Shown here piece after piece: positions 23,618 to 36,852 of a DNA stretch of 64,000 nt. The stretch spans positions 806,001-870,000 of the forward strand of contig NADL03000659.1 of NCBI GenBank assembly GCA_002205965.3, given 5' to 3'. The stretch is from Kappaphycus alvarezii. Its lineage: Eukaryota; Rhodophyta; Florideophyceae; Gigartinales; Solieriaceae. A program made the position numbers and the translations under genes. The first letter of the stretch is position 1, and each line of letters starts with the position of its first letter. The notes below the pieces were generated by a model. That model was not told the DNA's origin. It did not search any database and saw only the letters and a program-made list of their open reading frames with translations.

Positions 23618-24157
23618 CTAGGCTAACCGTTGTTGATCATTGGACGAGGTTTTCCGTTCCAGCCACTTGCCGGCGGCGGATGTAGGTGCAAACTGGTTAA
23701 TGACGCGGGTTCGTGGGTATCTTTGCAAGAGCTTTGGGGAGCCATCGGGATGCGAGCGGACCTTTTTCACGACAGGGACGGCCTCCTTGACATCGGCATA
23801 GTAGCGGACCTCATTTGCAAACGAGATGTTGCGCCTACTTGTGTCGAGGTCTGAAGTCGAGGACATTGTAGAGGTAGATTTGGAGTCACTGGAGGCAGCT
23901 GTAGATTGACTGACTTTTTTGGTCAACTGGTTGGTACGATGGAGGTGGTTTGCAGCGGTGCTGGAATAGGCCGGGGTGTTTCTTCGGTTGGCGAGGGTGT
24001 TGGAGCGGGTAATTTTTGCATTGCCGCGTTCCTCTTCCTCTACAAAACTCTTGACAAAGGGAGCGGTGTAGAGCCAGGAGAGGAAGATGGCCTGACGACC
24101 GCGGAGGGACTTTAAGAGCGGGGGTTTGGTGGGTTGTTGTTGTTGTAGTTCGGGCAT
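23618..24157 (-). CDS. Hypothetical basic, Ser/Thr-rich protein, 179 aa
   Basis: A clean reverse-strand frame from ATG at 24157. The frame is open upstream to a TAA but has no earlier Met, which supports this start. The protein begins MPELQQQQPTKPPLLKSLRG, has one moderately hydrophobic stretch (AIFLSWLYTAPFVKSFV), a Ser/Thr-rich middle, and a more conserved-looking C-terminal part (ISFANEVRYYADVKEAVPVV, then GKWLERKT). No domain is recognised. Its 3' end lies 127 bp from the 3' end of the CS/Sel1 gene, so the two genes converge. It is probably a real host gene, but this is a judgement on composition only. Confidence 0.5.
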   Translation of the reverse strand: MPELQQQQPTKPPLLKSLRGRQAIFLSWLYTAPFVKSFVEEEERGNAKITRSNTLANRRNTPAYSSTAANHLHRTNQLTKKVSQSTAASSDSKSTSTMSSTSDLDTSRRNISFANEVRYYADVKEAVPVVKKVRSHPDGSPKLLQRYPRTRVINQFAPTSAAGKWLERKTSSNDQQRLA

Positions 24158-27100
24158 TGTTGGGGTGGGGGGTGGGGAAGTTTCGGTTGGCGGTGAGGTG
24201 AAGCAGGGGAAGGAGAGGATGCGGGAGAGACGGCGGCGGCGGGGACGGTGCGGTGACGGTTGGGGGATCGGATGATCGGTGCTGGGATTCAGGATGGATG
24301 TAGAGGCGCGGGGGGTGTTATTTGAATTAGTTGAGTGGTCGTTGGAATTGGGTTTGCGAAGAGTCGAGAGGGAAATTTGTCGCGGGGGGATGTCAGTCGT
24401 GAGATTGGGTAGAAATGGGTCGGTGGTATGAGAAGGTTGGTTGAAAAAAGGTTTTTTTTTTTTGAGGGGGTGGGATGGGAAGGGTCCATGTAAAGCGATG
24501 TGGATTGGAGGTTTGTTTAAAGAGAGGGTTCCGTATGCGGGTTGATTACCTGTTGTGACCGAGGGATAGATAGCCCTTGATAAAGGCGGGGACCGTCGTT
24601 GGTTGGCAGGATCGGATGCGGGTTGGTTGGTACAGTGAAATATATTTTTACGAGTGGCTGGCGCGGGGGGTCGACGAGAAACGTCTTGGGGGAAGGTAAT
24701 ATCCTGGAATCTGGAATAGCGTAGAGTGCCGTCCAGTTACTGTACCATTGGGAAGCACAAGACACGATTGCCTCGATAGGGCCAGGATTGTAAGCTCAAA
24801 TTTTTTTATTGGTCGAGTCAGCGGCGAAGCGTTTGCATGTTTCATGCCTTACGGTACTGTCAACTGCGCTCTTTTTTGGATTCCGTTTCCATTCAAGTGT
24901 TCGTGAATGAGCACGGAAATATGGGGCAATAGGGCTCAATCGCATATGCGTGAAAATTAGGGCGAGAAAAGCACTTTATCATGTTGCTGTACTGTACTTT
25001 GTACAACAGTTGTACAGTAACTACCGTAGGCCATAGGCCATAGGCGCGTGCAGTACTGGACTGGAGTGGACTGGACAGGACTGTACAGTATATCTACTGT
25101 AGGGTGCCTTTGGTGTAATCCTAAGAGTGGTCCTATTTGTCTCTGATGACATTGTACAGTACAGTACATATACCTGCCTTGGCACTCACATTCATTGGGC
25201 CCCGCTAATGGAATCAATGCTACTATCTCCACTCATCTCCCAATCAATGGCCGCATTGAACGGGTACGCAATCTCATCCCTTTCTATTGTACACCACCTC
25301 CTGCCCATTCCTTCTTGAATTTGCCGCCACCCGCAAAGGACCGCAATGAAATGAACTAACTTACAAACTCTGGAGGCGTTTGTTCACTAGTCGCGCAACA
25401 GTTATTCCGAGTTTATTGGAAAAAATCAGTCTCATTCCCTGTTTTGTCTACTTTTCTAAATTCTTGTTGCGCAACAACTTGTGTCAGTTTTCTGTAAGAT
25501 GTCGCTGTAATATTCAAGTTTACTTACATCGCTCCCGCCTTACTGAACGTGCTTGTTGGTTGCAGTCCTCTTTTTGATGTACCAAGTTTAGTCTAATTGG
25601 TATACAGTACAGTACAGTATGCCTCAACTGGCACCATGGGACGACACTCTACTACCGTCTAATTTTATCAACAGATTGCACCGCAAACCAACATTGAATG
25701 TTTCAACCTTGGTGGTGTCGCGTCGAGTGGCTTCAGTTTCTACAATACCAACTTGATCATACGGTGTATCTAAACCTTTGTATTGTGCAAAAAGGTCGTC
25801 TTTTTAACAAACACATTAAACGAATAAACCCTCAAGCAACGTACGTTTGATCACATCGAAAAGAGCCTTTTTATTTCCTCGTTTGCCCACATCATTGATA
25901 GAGTTGCCTATACAGGCAGAATACACACATCTGTAGTTGCACAAGACAGACAGGCAAGTTCTCCTGTAGATATTTGTCGTGCTCGTACTGTATACAGTTA
26001 ATTCCGTCCCATGCATTATACATTACTCGAATAGCATTGCTATTCAGCATTCAACCATGTTCTTGACTGTGTGTTTGAATGCGTCGTGCACTGTACTGTA
26101 TTGTAAACTATTCTGTAGTTGTACCCGTAGCACTTCATCGCGTTGTGCAGATCCTGTAAACCGGATCCACTGTAAACTCAGTCCAACCACTGCCGCAAAT
26201 CCGACTCTATCGCATTTCAATAAGGGATGCTTGCCAAGCCAGGCTCAATCCAACGTTGGGGCAGATCCAACTTGATTCACATGTACGCGTTGACATTCAA
26301 TTGCACCCCATTTGGGCTGCCCTCCACAACCACAAAGTCAACCACAGCATCAGCACACTACTGCATCATGATCACACCTCTGTAAACATTTGAGCGACTT
26401 GCACCACCACACGACGTCCCTCCGTTATTGCTGCAAATGCCAGACCGCAAGTGAGACCCGCGGATAGCGACAATGGTGTGGCTTGAAGGTTGAGTGGCAA
26501 TGTCGATTGAGTGTCAGTACTGCACATTCGGTTGTATTGCTGTAACCGTACGGTCCAGTTGATTAAATGCTCTCAACAGTCAGTCCACACTCCACCACTC
26601 GGCTTGAGTTGCCAAATTACCTCATGCACAGACACATTTATGCCATTTATGCTGTACCCTAGGTACACGTACATACATTCCAAAGTACCGTACAGACCTC
26701 CTGACCCCCTATTTTGGTCAAAACACTCTGTAACGCTCAACTCACACGTCACAAGTCACCCACTTTCCACAGCAACAGTACAGTATTTTATCTTTGACTT
26801 GCACAGTAGAATACTGTACAGTAACCATGTGAAACCCGGCACATCTTCAACTGACGCCTCTACTTTCTCTGCCCTCCAAATCCACAACCATGATAATCAA
26901 AGCTTGTTGGCATGCAACAAGTGACATCCCGCAAACAATCCCGTCTTCTCTTTCGAGAAACTGCTCCACCTTCCACCCCAATGAAAATTCTACTTCCAAC
27001 AGTGAAACCACGCATGATATGCGCCTGCCTGTAACCAACTGAAACAGCTCTCCTCCCCGCACTCATCTCACTGCCTCACCCACCCTTATGAAACCCGCCC

Positions 27101-30100
27101 CTAGATCAAAACGCGCCCTGCACCGCAGAAACAAACACCCTTACCACTCGACACACGCCTGTTTCGCAACTGTACCACACCTGTCTACCCAAACAATCCA
27201 CTGACAAGCATCAATTCCTCTATTGGCGCAACCCGAAGTGACACCCACCATCTCGAGTGGCAAATTGCACACCTCTCCATACACCTCCCCCCTCCACCCT
27301 CGCATGCAAATCTACACCCCCACCATATCCCATGCCCACGTGGACAGTACCGTACCTCCACCACCCCCATCCCCTCCACCGCACTGTCCGTCAGCCACGC
27401 GCCAAACTCCCCTCCCTATACCAATGACATCAGTAATCCCGCATCTTCCAACCGTCCTTCAAATCCAACCTCTCTACCGCACACGTGTCGCCCGCATGTT
27501 CCAAACCCCCGCCTCACCGACACTCGCATCTGCCAGATATCCACCTCTCCATCATTCACGACCGTTGCATGCGCACCCATATCACGCACCTGCACTCGAG
27601 TCTGGATTTGCAACAGCCTAATGGTGCCTTGCATTGTGAAAAGCCGGTATCCCGTTCAACCGGGCTGCACAACATCCCACGTGACGCACTCTGAGTGTGG
27701 TTTCAGATGCCATTCCGTTTCCACCACACAGTTTATTCTAGTAGACTAGTGGGCGGGACACCACTCGATCCATGCCAAATGGCCTCAGCTTGTGTCGCTT
27801 GTCAAGTGCACAGATTAGATTGAGTCATTGCCAAACAGTCCCGTTGCGAGATACCGGATTGATGTGCTGTGTAAGGGCGATATCCTGTTCGTCTTGATGA
27901 TGCACCTTCATCAACTATCCCGGCGTGTGGCGAACCAATGGGCAACTTTGAAAGTGAGCTGAAGAAGGTCGAGCGGGATTGAGGGTGACGTTTGCAATGG
28001 ACCTGAGTTTTGGGCTGATAATGTGTGCATCTCTGTTGCACTCTCTCGCGTGGGCTAAATTTCGGGTATGAATTTGGAATGTTTGGTTTTCCTGGCCAGC
28101 AGGACATTGGAGTGATTTTTTTTGTTTATTACAGCAATGTCTGAAACAAGTACAGTAATTTTGTAAAGCTTGCTCCGTACAGTATTAAGGATACGAACTA
28201 ACCTTCCTCGCACCCGTTTCCGTTGGTAGCTAGCAAGTATGCAACAGATGCTGTTACGGTGGTATTACACCAAGACCCCAAAATTGGGATTGCTCTCTGC
28301 AACAAAACAAAGGTTACCCCAGACACATCCCATGCAATTGCGGGAAAGGACTATATACTGTTGGTTGTACGTTGATGCAAGGAAATGTGGAGGCGTGGTA
28401 ATGTGACCAACATCGTCGAAATCTGGCATGGACCTCATGTCCTGCCTAGGTTAAAGCGGTTCTTGAAGGCAAGGTTACCAGAAATCCTGAAAACTTGCAT
28501 CAAACGGTGAAGGAGAGGCCTTTGAAGGAATCACCGTCATTGACCTTCCCATGCACATCATGCCAATGGGCCGAGACACTCAGATTCGCATTTGCCTGAT
28601 ACTTATGATCGAGAGATAATTCTCATTTTACCTCGTGAGTGCCTCTCTCAAATACCGTTAAATGGTGGCTGAGGATGGCGGGCCTACCGTAAATGTTGTG
28701 CACGCATTACGTTTAATTCGGGCCCTGCGTTTTGACGATCTACTGTTAATCCTGTTACAACAATATTGCCTGATAGCTTCTCTGAACAACACTATACTCG
28801 GTGAGCATAGTATATTTGGTAAGGGGGGATGCGAGCGTGCAACTACTTGGGCCTGATTGCTGGCAAAAACATAAGAAGGAAACCGTCTGGAGTAACACGG
28901 ACCTACAGTATCTGCAGTACCGTCTCATCAGTAACGAGAAATTCAAAGCGCAGCATAGGATATGCATTCTCTTGAATCTGAGAGCCGCGATGAGTGCCCA
29001 CACAGGCTAGGCAACCGAGCGATGTCGCGCTCTCCAGTTGGAGTCCTGCATTACCACCACAGAATGAAACATGCAGTTGCGATATACATGTAATGCTCCA
29101 TTTTGAGATGAGCAGGACACACAAATTTACTGTGTCAACTTCCACATCCGCACAGGCCAGAATATCTCGTCGCACATTTTACATGAGATAAACAATGGAA
29201 TGGCCCTTCTCCCACTCATCTTCGCCGCGCTCCAACCGTAACCTTGTCAGTGACGGTAATTGTAAGATGAGCGAAACAGCCCGCCGCGCCCATACCAACG
29301 TTAAATATGGGCCAGGTGTTCACGACATGTTGAACATCTAACCGGCGCAGAATATCTATCCTACTCTATCCGAATCTCAATTACATCCTCGCTAGCATAT
29401 AGCTAATATCACGAAATATCGTGTCTGAACGACATCTTCCACCCTAACCATAGAATGGAGAAAAGGTGGAGCATGTGGAAGCAGCACCGCCAAACAACGT
29501 CAAAAGAATAGAAATGCAAGATTGCAACCACAGGTCTATGAAGTTGAAGACGTTTGGGTTTTCGCTCTGCAGGCATTTGTCCCTTGGGTCACGTACGTAC
29601 ATGCACCATTCTACTCACCCCGTTGAGGTCAATCAAGGGTACGGAAGATTTAGCGGCAGTTTCAGAATAATCTGAAATTTGCTCAAAGTCCTATCAGTGT
29701 ATCTCGTAGCAGCAGGCGTTGGGAACCGACCCAGAGTTAGACGTCAATGATCAACGGTTGCGACCATACGCCATGTGAGAAGACGATGCGTTCACTTAAC
29801 CAAGTCTTTCTGTTGAGAAGGGCAACATGGAAGTCTTTGTTACTTTCACGAGGCTCGTTGTGAGCAGGGCTGTATGATCTAAGAGTTGGGAAAACTATTG
29901 TTCCAGATCGCCATGGTTACATATCTCTCAAAAATCTTGGCAGATACACATTTTGCCGCTGTTCGTTAGCCTAGCTGCCATATCCTCACTCTCACGGCTG
30001 CTTGAGAACGGTACTAGACTAGGAGATGGTGCCGATGTGATAGCGTACTATCGCTCGTTGTGACAAGCACTTAATGGGCGTTCCAAAGATCACTGGAGTG

Positions 30101-33100
30101 AATCCTTTTCTGATAGGTCGCCGTATTGCTGTCAATGGTGGAAATATCTACAATGCACTTGTCTGCCAAAATTTCCGCACATCAAGGATGCAATACAATG
30201 CACACACACGCAAACATCCGCATGACCAAGCGTTTAGGGCACTCGTTGCTGCTGTACTGGCGGTTTTGTACTGCGGGAGACAAGACTGGTGTATCCAGTT
30301 AGCGGAGAGGGGATGGTTGGGATTGTGCGAGACGGTTGTACTGAGGAAATCTCAAACTACCGCAGTCAAGTGTAGCTTGTCAACAAGGCAGATACACTAC
30401 CCTCATTCAAGTACCATCCCGTGCCTCTCCGTTCATCTCCCTGCATTCCATCATTCTTTGCCATGGGCAGCACTAGCACGTCTCTTCCACACGCCCCTAT
30501 GGAGATATCCGCAATGCCTTGGAGATACACACATGATATCAGAGGTGCGCATTGTCATTTGCTAGTGCAGTTCCAGTCTCAATAGCAAGCCTCCATACGT
30601 CCATGTCATCTACTGCGCGCAAATGCCAACAGGGAAGGGTCAGGTATCTGCGAGAGAAATAGGACAACCAAACGTGGAAAAAGTTAGCATGATTTCCGAG
30701 CGGGTGGTAGTGTGAAATGAGGGGTGTCCCCAAGTCATGGTTTAGAATTACACGCGGGAAGCGCTGCGGGAGTTTGTCGCTGGCTGAGTGGTTGAGAACG
30801 AGATGGGGACGTGCGAGCGGGTAGATAAGCCATGGGCCGGTGAGCGAGCGAAAGGTAAAGTGGTGGCTGATCGCGTGATACAAATCACTGTGGTAATGCT
30901 TGTGAAGGGGCAAGCTGCGTGCTGCGTGCTGCGTGTTGCGAACAAGGTGTGATTGCACATTGAATGGGGTTAATGAAGATGCGGTATGTAAGGATATGTG
31001 TAGTGACCCGTGTGAAGCACTGAGGAAGACTTGTGTGATCACTGATGCCGCAAGTCTCAACTGCGGTCGGTCAAGCTTCAGGGACCAAACTGTTGCGCGC
31101 TAAGCTGGCTTACGGCTACCTTAGCCGTGCCGCACATACGTAATGCAACGAGAAAATGCAGTTTTCGTGCTTAGTCTTCCGCCAGCCGGACGGACGGCAT
31201 GGGAACTGACTTACACACATGGACATACTGTAATAGTGTGTGATCAACTCGGAAATCGTCGCATTTCGTTTAATTACAGTGAATTTTATGCTGTTTGGCA
31301 GTTGACAGGGAGTTTGCTTGCTCAACGAGAGGTGTGGCACCTTACGGTAGCACAGCAAGTGCCCATAGAATATTGGGTCAATCGAGGACAACCCTGCCTT
31401 ACCGATTGCTACAATCTGATTGTACTTGCCGGGGATGCAGTACCTACACATTCGGCGTCGACTCACCTTAGCTGAGCTTGTGCGCATCGCAACCGGATGC
31501 CCAAAAGTTACCCCGCGATGCCTAATTTGCACTCGGCTTTGCCCGCACCTGCACTTATCGTACCTTGAGTAACTGTTTTCAAACGCAGCAAATTGACGTA
31601 CAATCAAACACTGTAAGCCCATTAAGCATTCTGTACGGTTCTTTATGCAAACTACTGCACATTACTGTACATACCGTGTTAAATGCATTTACAGTATTTC
31701 TGCGAGGGGTGGTCGTCAAGCAATGGTAAACAAAGGATTACCGGTTACTCAGGTTGACACATTACCGTACGCAGTACTGTACAGTGCTACTGTACCGTGC
31801 GGTAGGACGCAGAATTACACAACTCGCCAAGGCGTGGGTACATTCATGACTACTGTACAGCAAACATCTGTGTCTGAGTTGCACAGTACAGTACAAGTGT
31901 ACAGATATCTCCATTATTACCGTTCAGCACAACGGTGAACTTGAACTGTAAGGAAAATCAGGGGACTTTTGTTCCGCGACACTGACTCTATCGTACTGTA
32001 CATGTGTAATGCGCTGCATGCTTCGTAAGGAAGGTCACTGCAAGAAAAAAGTTGACTTTGAAAAGAGGGCCTCCCCTTACGCACAGCGAGTGTTACAATG
32101 CGATATAGTGCCACCCATAGTAATTCAGCATCGAATAGGCACTAAACCTACTGTAAGCCCGCTCTATTACGCGGCTAGAAAATCAAGTCGAGTGCAGTAG
32201 GTCGTAAAATGTGGAGCGGGAAATTGTGGTGGCACTAAACTGTAAGAGTCACTATATGGACGCACTATACTGTATCGGGGCCTCTCAGCACTGTAAATGG
32301 CTTTGACCAAAAATGGATCACGGGAATAAGCAAAAAATTGTGGAGATGTAATCTAATTTGTGTACAAAATTCTCCACCTAGGAAAAAAAGGTAGAGAAAC
32401 ATGAAAGATGGAAAAAGATTACTAAGGTGAAATGCAAAGCACAACAAGGACCAAAGTAGTATCTTGCAAGGAAAAGATGGCCCACCAATTAGAAACCATT
32501 CTAGAAAAGGGAAAACAAAAGTTTGATGAATGCGATTGGTGCATGCCCGGGATAGATATTGTCTGGTGTGTTGTGTTTTGTATGACATGTGACGTGGTCA
32601 AATGGACGGTCCCTCCCGACTCCTCCTGGACCCCCTCTACCAAATATGGCAACCAAGGGTGCGGCGGAGGAGAATTCCCTGTGTGGGCCTCCAGGACCAG
32701 ACGACAAGTGAATCTTTGCATTTTTCACATCAACCCTCAATTTCAACGTTGCCACTTCAAGTCAACCATTGGCCAACATCCGTCAAGTACCAACGCTGAT
32801 CCGCCGCCAAGAATTCCAGTGATTCCCAAAACAAAAGGAAAAGTTCAGCTGGAGGGTTCCAAGTATTAAAAAAAAGAAAAAAAAAGGAATACTATACGTA
32901 GTGTACAGTACAGCGGTGCAAAGCTGTGTGTAAGACAAACATAAAAAACCCTTGAAAAGATGTAGCGTAAGCTGTTATGTCATAAGGTCTGTTCGTTGCT
33001 TTCCCTCCAATTTGAAATTATCATGGCAAATCCCAAGCGTCAGTCTACCAGTTCACCGGGCCAGCACCAGCGTGCCAAGTGGCGGCCTACCGCCAAACCA

Positions 33101-33643
33101 ACTTTGTATGTGGGCACATCACAGCCAGACGTCTAGTTGCCAGTATGAGGGCGGCCTAGTTCCGCCGCCCGTTTTGAGCAATCAATGGCGCGCGAAACCG
33201 CAAACCGTGAAGAATAGGCGCCATTTTTTTTTTCATTCGGCAAATATTACGGCCGACGGCGCTTGGTTTGATCCGTTGATTGGCCGCCGCATGCCCAAGG
33301 ACACTTGTATCATATCCTGCCATTTCTCACAGGTGCAACTTTTCAATTTTGCTGTAGGCCCTGCAAGTCTTGCTCTTTCTCCACTTATATTAATCGACAT
33401 CCGCCGTCGGCCGCCCATTACCCGGTCGTACCATCGCACAAAGCCATCACACGTAGCTAGCATCTTCCCTCCACATTCCCCCCGCCCTTCTCCTCCCTTA
33501 CTAAACTCTCCTCCTTTGGGTTTTTGCGCAGGTCGTCGTCCTCTCCATTATCTGCTTCAAGTCGCACGAGTCCTGCATTTTGGTTCACCCGTCTCCAGTG
33601 CAAACTTTTCTCACTTTTGGCTCAGTCTAACAACTTTACAACC
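24158..33643. other. 9.5-kb region without a recognisable gene; EF3 leader at its right end
   Basis: Open frames here (27223-27621 forward, 30074-30565 forward, 30539-31060 reverse, 31116-31622 reverse, 32432-32869 forward and others) overlap each other on both strands, lack domains and are often low in complexity, so none is called. The stretch contains many copies of a self-complementary TACTGTAC/GTACAGTA word (near 24988, 25153, 25601, 26812, 31771, 31883, 32902). The C-rich segment at 26.7-27.7 kb has strong strand bias. The last 160 bp before EF3 are pyrimidine-rich, as expected of a highly expressed gene's leader. Confidence 0.5.
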
Positions 33644-36600
33644 ATGTCCAAAACAGCTTCCTCCGTCACTTTTGCAGAGCCCGCAGCTGATGCTTCTCTC
33701 AAGGCTGCCTTTACCGCCGCCCTCGCTACAACTGAGAAACGTGTCGATATTGCCAAGGCCTTTGTTGATGAAAAATGCAACGACCTTGCTTGCCTTAGCC
33801 CAGCAGCAGGTTTAACTGATGCACTCAAGAGAGTTCTTTCCACCTCTGACAAGAAGAAGGCGGCTCAGCGTGAGGTTGCCCTTCTTATTCTTGAGGGTCT
33901 CGTCGCCAAGTACGGTGCCGTGTGTGCCCCGTATGTCAGTAGCCTTCTCGCCAACTGCCTCACGCTTATGTCGGACAAGAACTCGAAAATGTCCAGAATG
34001 TCGCCGGTCGAGTCACTGTCGCTATTGTCGACTCACTCAATCCTGTTGCAAAGCGGGCTATTTGCCTCAGCATGCTTGTGGACGCTTTGAGCATTCAAGC
34101 AAAGTGGCAAACGCAGGCCGGGTCTCTTGGACTCATTTCAAAGGTTGCTGTTGACGCTCCACAGGAAATTGGCTCGTGCATGCCGGAGTTGGTGCCCGCT
34201 GTTGCCCCACTCATGTGTGAGTCAAAGACAGCCCTTTCCAATGGTTCCAAGGATGCGATGGAGAAAATGTGTGCTGGGATTGACAACCCAGATGTGAAGC
34301 CGTTGATTCCCCATCTCATGAACGCCCTTGGGAACCCTACTTCCGTCGAAGATACAATCTACAAGTTGGCGGCAACTACCTTCGTGGCCCAAGTCGAGTG
34401 CAACGCCCTCGCAATCATCGTGCCGCTTCTCAAGCGAGCCTTCCAAACTCGCTCCACTCCTCTGAAGCGTATCTCCGCGAAAATTATTACGAACATGGCC
34501 AAGCTCGTTGAGAAACCAAGTGATGTGGAGCCATTCATTCCTACTCTCATGCCCGCTCTCAAGCGCGCCGCCGAGGAGATTTCCGATCCTGAGGCTCGTT
34601 CTGTTTGTGCCGAGAGTGTTGAAATTCTGGATGGAGCCGCCAAGGGTGAGGGCATGGCGGCAGAGCCCCCTCGTGTGCAGAGAGAGACTGTGCTCAAGAC
34701 CCTAGAAGAGTGCTGCGGTCCATCAGTTGGCCCTATGTTTGAAGCTGCCCTCAACTTTATCACGGACGAGGCCACAGTACTCATTGCCAACCAGGCCCTC
34801 GAAATTGAGGAGTGGAAGGTCTGCCTCGCGCCGATCCTGGAACCATTTGTCAGCTCTGGATCCGCGGAGGATGTCGCCCAGAACATGCTTACTGCCTGTT
34901 CCAAGTACATGACGGTGGAAGAAGAAGAGGAGGAGGAAGAAGATGCCGAGGAGTTGTGCCGGTGCAAATTCTCTCTTGCCTACGGTTCAAAGGTACTCCT
35001 CAACAACACAGACCTTCGCTTGAAGAGAGGCTTCCGCTATGGGCTTTTGGGTCCGAACGAGTGTGGTAAGACTACCCTGATGCGGGCCATTGCCAACGGC
35101 CAGGTTGAAGGATTTCCTCCTCCGACCGAAGTGAAAACCGTGTTTGTTGAGGCGGATATTCTTGGAGAATTGAGTCATTTGAACATTGTCGACTATGTCT
35201 TCGCCGATGAAGCCATCAAGGCTTGCAATATTCCCAGGGAGTCAGTGCGGAATGTCCTCTCCTCCGTCGGATTTACTAAACTCATGCTCGAGGGTGCAGT
35301 GTCCTTTCTTTCGGGTGGATGGCGTATGAAGCTCGCTCTTGCTCGTGCCATGCTTCAAAATGCGGATATCCTCTTGCTTGATGAGCCGACTAATCACTTG
35401 GATGTCGTCAACGTGAAGTGGGTTGAAGACTATTTGAACGGCCTGAAGGACGTGACGAGTATTGTCGTGTCACACGACAAGGGACTTTTGAACAACGTGT
35501 GTACCCACATCATTCAGATTGAAAACCTCAAATTGAAGTTGCATAAGGGCAATTTGACGAGTTTGTGAAGAAGGTTCCAAAGGCCAAGTCCTACTTCGAA
35601 ATGAAGCAGACCAAGCTCAAGTTCAAGTTCCCGAAACCGGGTAACCTTGAGGGTATCACATCAAAGGGTAAGGCAATCATTAAGATGGACAACGTCGTAT
35701 TCACTTACCCTGGCGCACATCGGCCGCAGATCGCTGGGGTGACCATCCGTTGCTCTCTTGCGTCACGTGTCGCATGTATTGGCCCCAACGGTGCTGGGAA
35801 GTCAACAATTGTCAAGTTGTTGACAGGGAACTTGAGGCAGACTCTGGCAATGTCTGGAAGCACGCAAACGCCCGTATTGGCTACATTGCTCAGCATGCAT
35901 TCCATCACATTGAGAATCACTTGGACAAGACTCCCAACGAATACATTCGTTGGCGGTACGCGTACGGTGAAGATCGCGAGGCCCTCGTGAAGGACACGAT
36001 GCAGGTTTCCGAGGAAGAGTTGAAGAGGATGAAGACTCCCATCCAGTACGTGTGGGTGACGGATGATGGTAAGGAGCATCGGATAAACTAGTCGTTGATC
36101 GGCTTACGTCGCAGCGTCGCACGAAGAAAGGTACAAAGAGCGACTATGAATATGAAGTCAAATGGGAGGGCAAACCATCCACATGGACAGCATGGCTGTC
36201 TCTTGAAAAGCTTGAATCTCTCGGATGGCAGAAGGCCATCAAGGCTGTCGACGAAAAAGTTGCGTCACGCGCTTCTGCCCACACTATGCCGCTCACGTCT
36301 TCTAATGTCGAGAAGCACCTTGAGAATGTTGGCTTGAACCGCGAATTTGGTACGCATTCCCGCATCGGATCTTTGTCGGGTGGGCAAAAGGTGAAGGTCG
36401 CGCTGGCTGCATCCGTTTGGAACTGTCCTCATTTGATTGTTCTTGATGAGCCGACTAACTACCTGGACAGGGAATCGCTTGTGGCATTGACATACGCCAT
36501 CAAGGATTTCGAAGGAGGTGTCGTCATTATTTCTCATAATTCTGAGTTCACCCAGGAGGTGTGTCCTGAAATCTGGAACTTGACCCCGGCCACGGATACT

Positions 36601-36852
36601 GAACCGGCTAAACTGAACCTGGAGGGAGATCTGGACTGGACAAAGAACGCAGAGAAGGAAAAAATTGAGATTAAGCAAATCACCGAAACTGTTGACGCTT
36701 ATGGCAATACAGTGAAGGTGAAGGCCCGGAGGACTAAGAAGAAGATGTCTCGACAGGAAAAGAAGAAATTGGACCGCAAGCGTGCAGCCCAAAAGGCTTC
36801 TGGGGAGTACTACGAGGGAATTAATGGGACTGATTCGGAGGAAGGATATTGA
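33644..36852 (+). CDS. EF3: Translation elongation factor 3 (ABCF ATPase), with four frameshifts
   Basis: EF3 is a ribosome-bound ATPase that helps release E-site tRNA during elongation. The start is the ATG at 33644 (MSKTASSVTF), after an ACAACC context. Residues about 40-320 are HEAT-like repeats. The first ABC domain has GPNECGKTT near residue 468, LSGGWRMKLALARA near 557 and LLLDEPTNHLD. The second has GPNGAGKST near 713, a chromodomain-type insertion (YEYEVKWEGK) near 836, LSGGQKVKVALAA near 910 and IVLDEPTNYLD. A Lys/Arg-rich tail ends the protein. Corrected length is about 1070 residues, close to the fungal protein. The frame breaks near 33986-33989 (AAAA), 35558-35560, 35826-35828 (GGG) and 36085-36087 (AAA). 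Each break is repaired by one added base, and nothing else looks damaged. The usual Walker A GCGKST reads ECGKTT in the first domain. Confidence 0.95.

Noticed and set aside
27223-27621. Proline-rich 132-codon forward frame
   Set aside because: It lies in C-rich DNA that is open in several frames, with no domain and no frame-consistent repeats like those of the 54.2-kb gene.
30074-31622. Frames of 163-173 codons on both strands
   Set aside because: They overlap on opposite strands, show no recognisable motif and have amino-acid mixtures typical of non-coding DNA.
32952-33815. 287-codon forward open frame overlapping the EF3 start
   Set aside because: It is in a different frame from EF3, has no domain, and its end overlaps the well-supported EF3 N-terminus. 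The pyrimidine-rich leader accounts for the lack of stops.
33644-36852. Introns as the cause of the EF3 frame changes
   Set aside because: The frames meet within a few bases at each break with no spare sequence and no splice-site pair, so introns cannot explain them.
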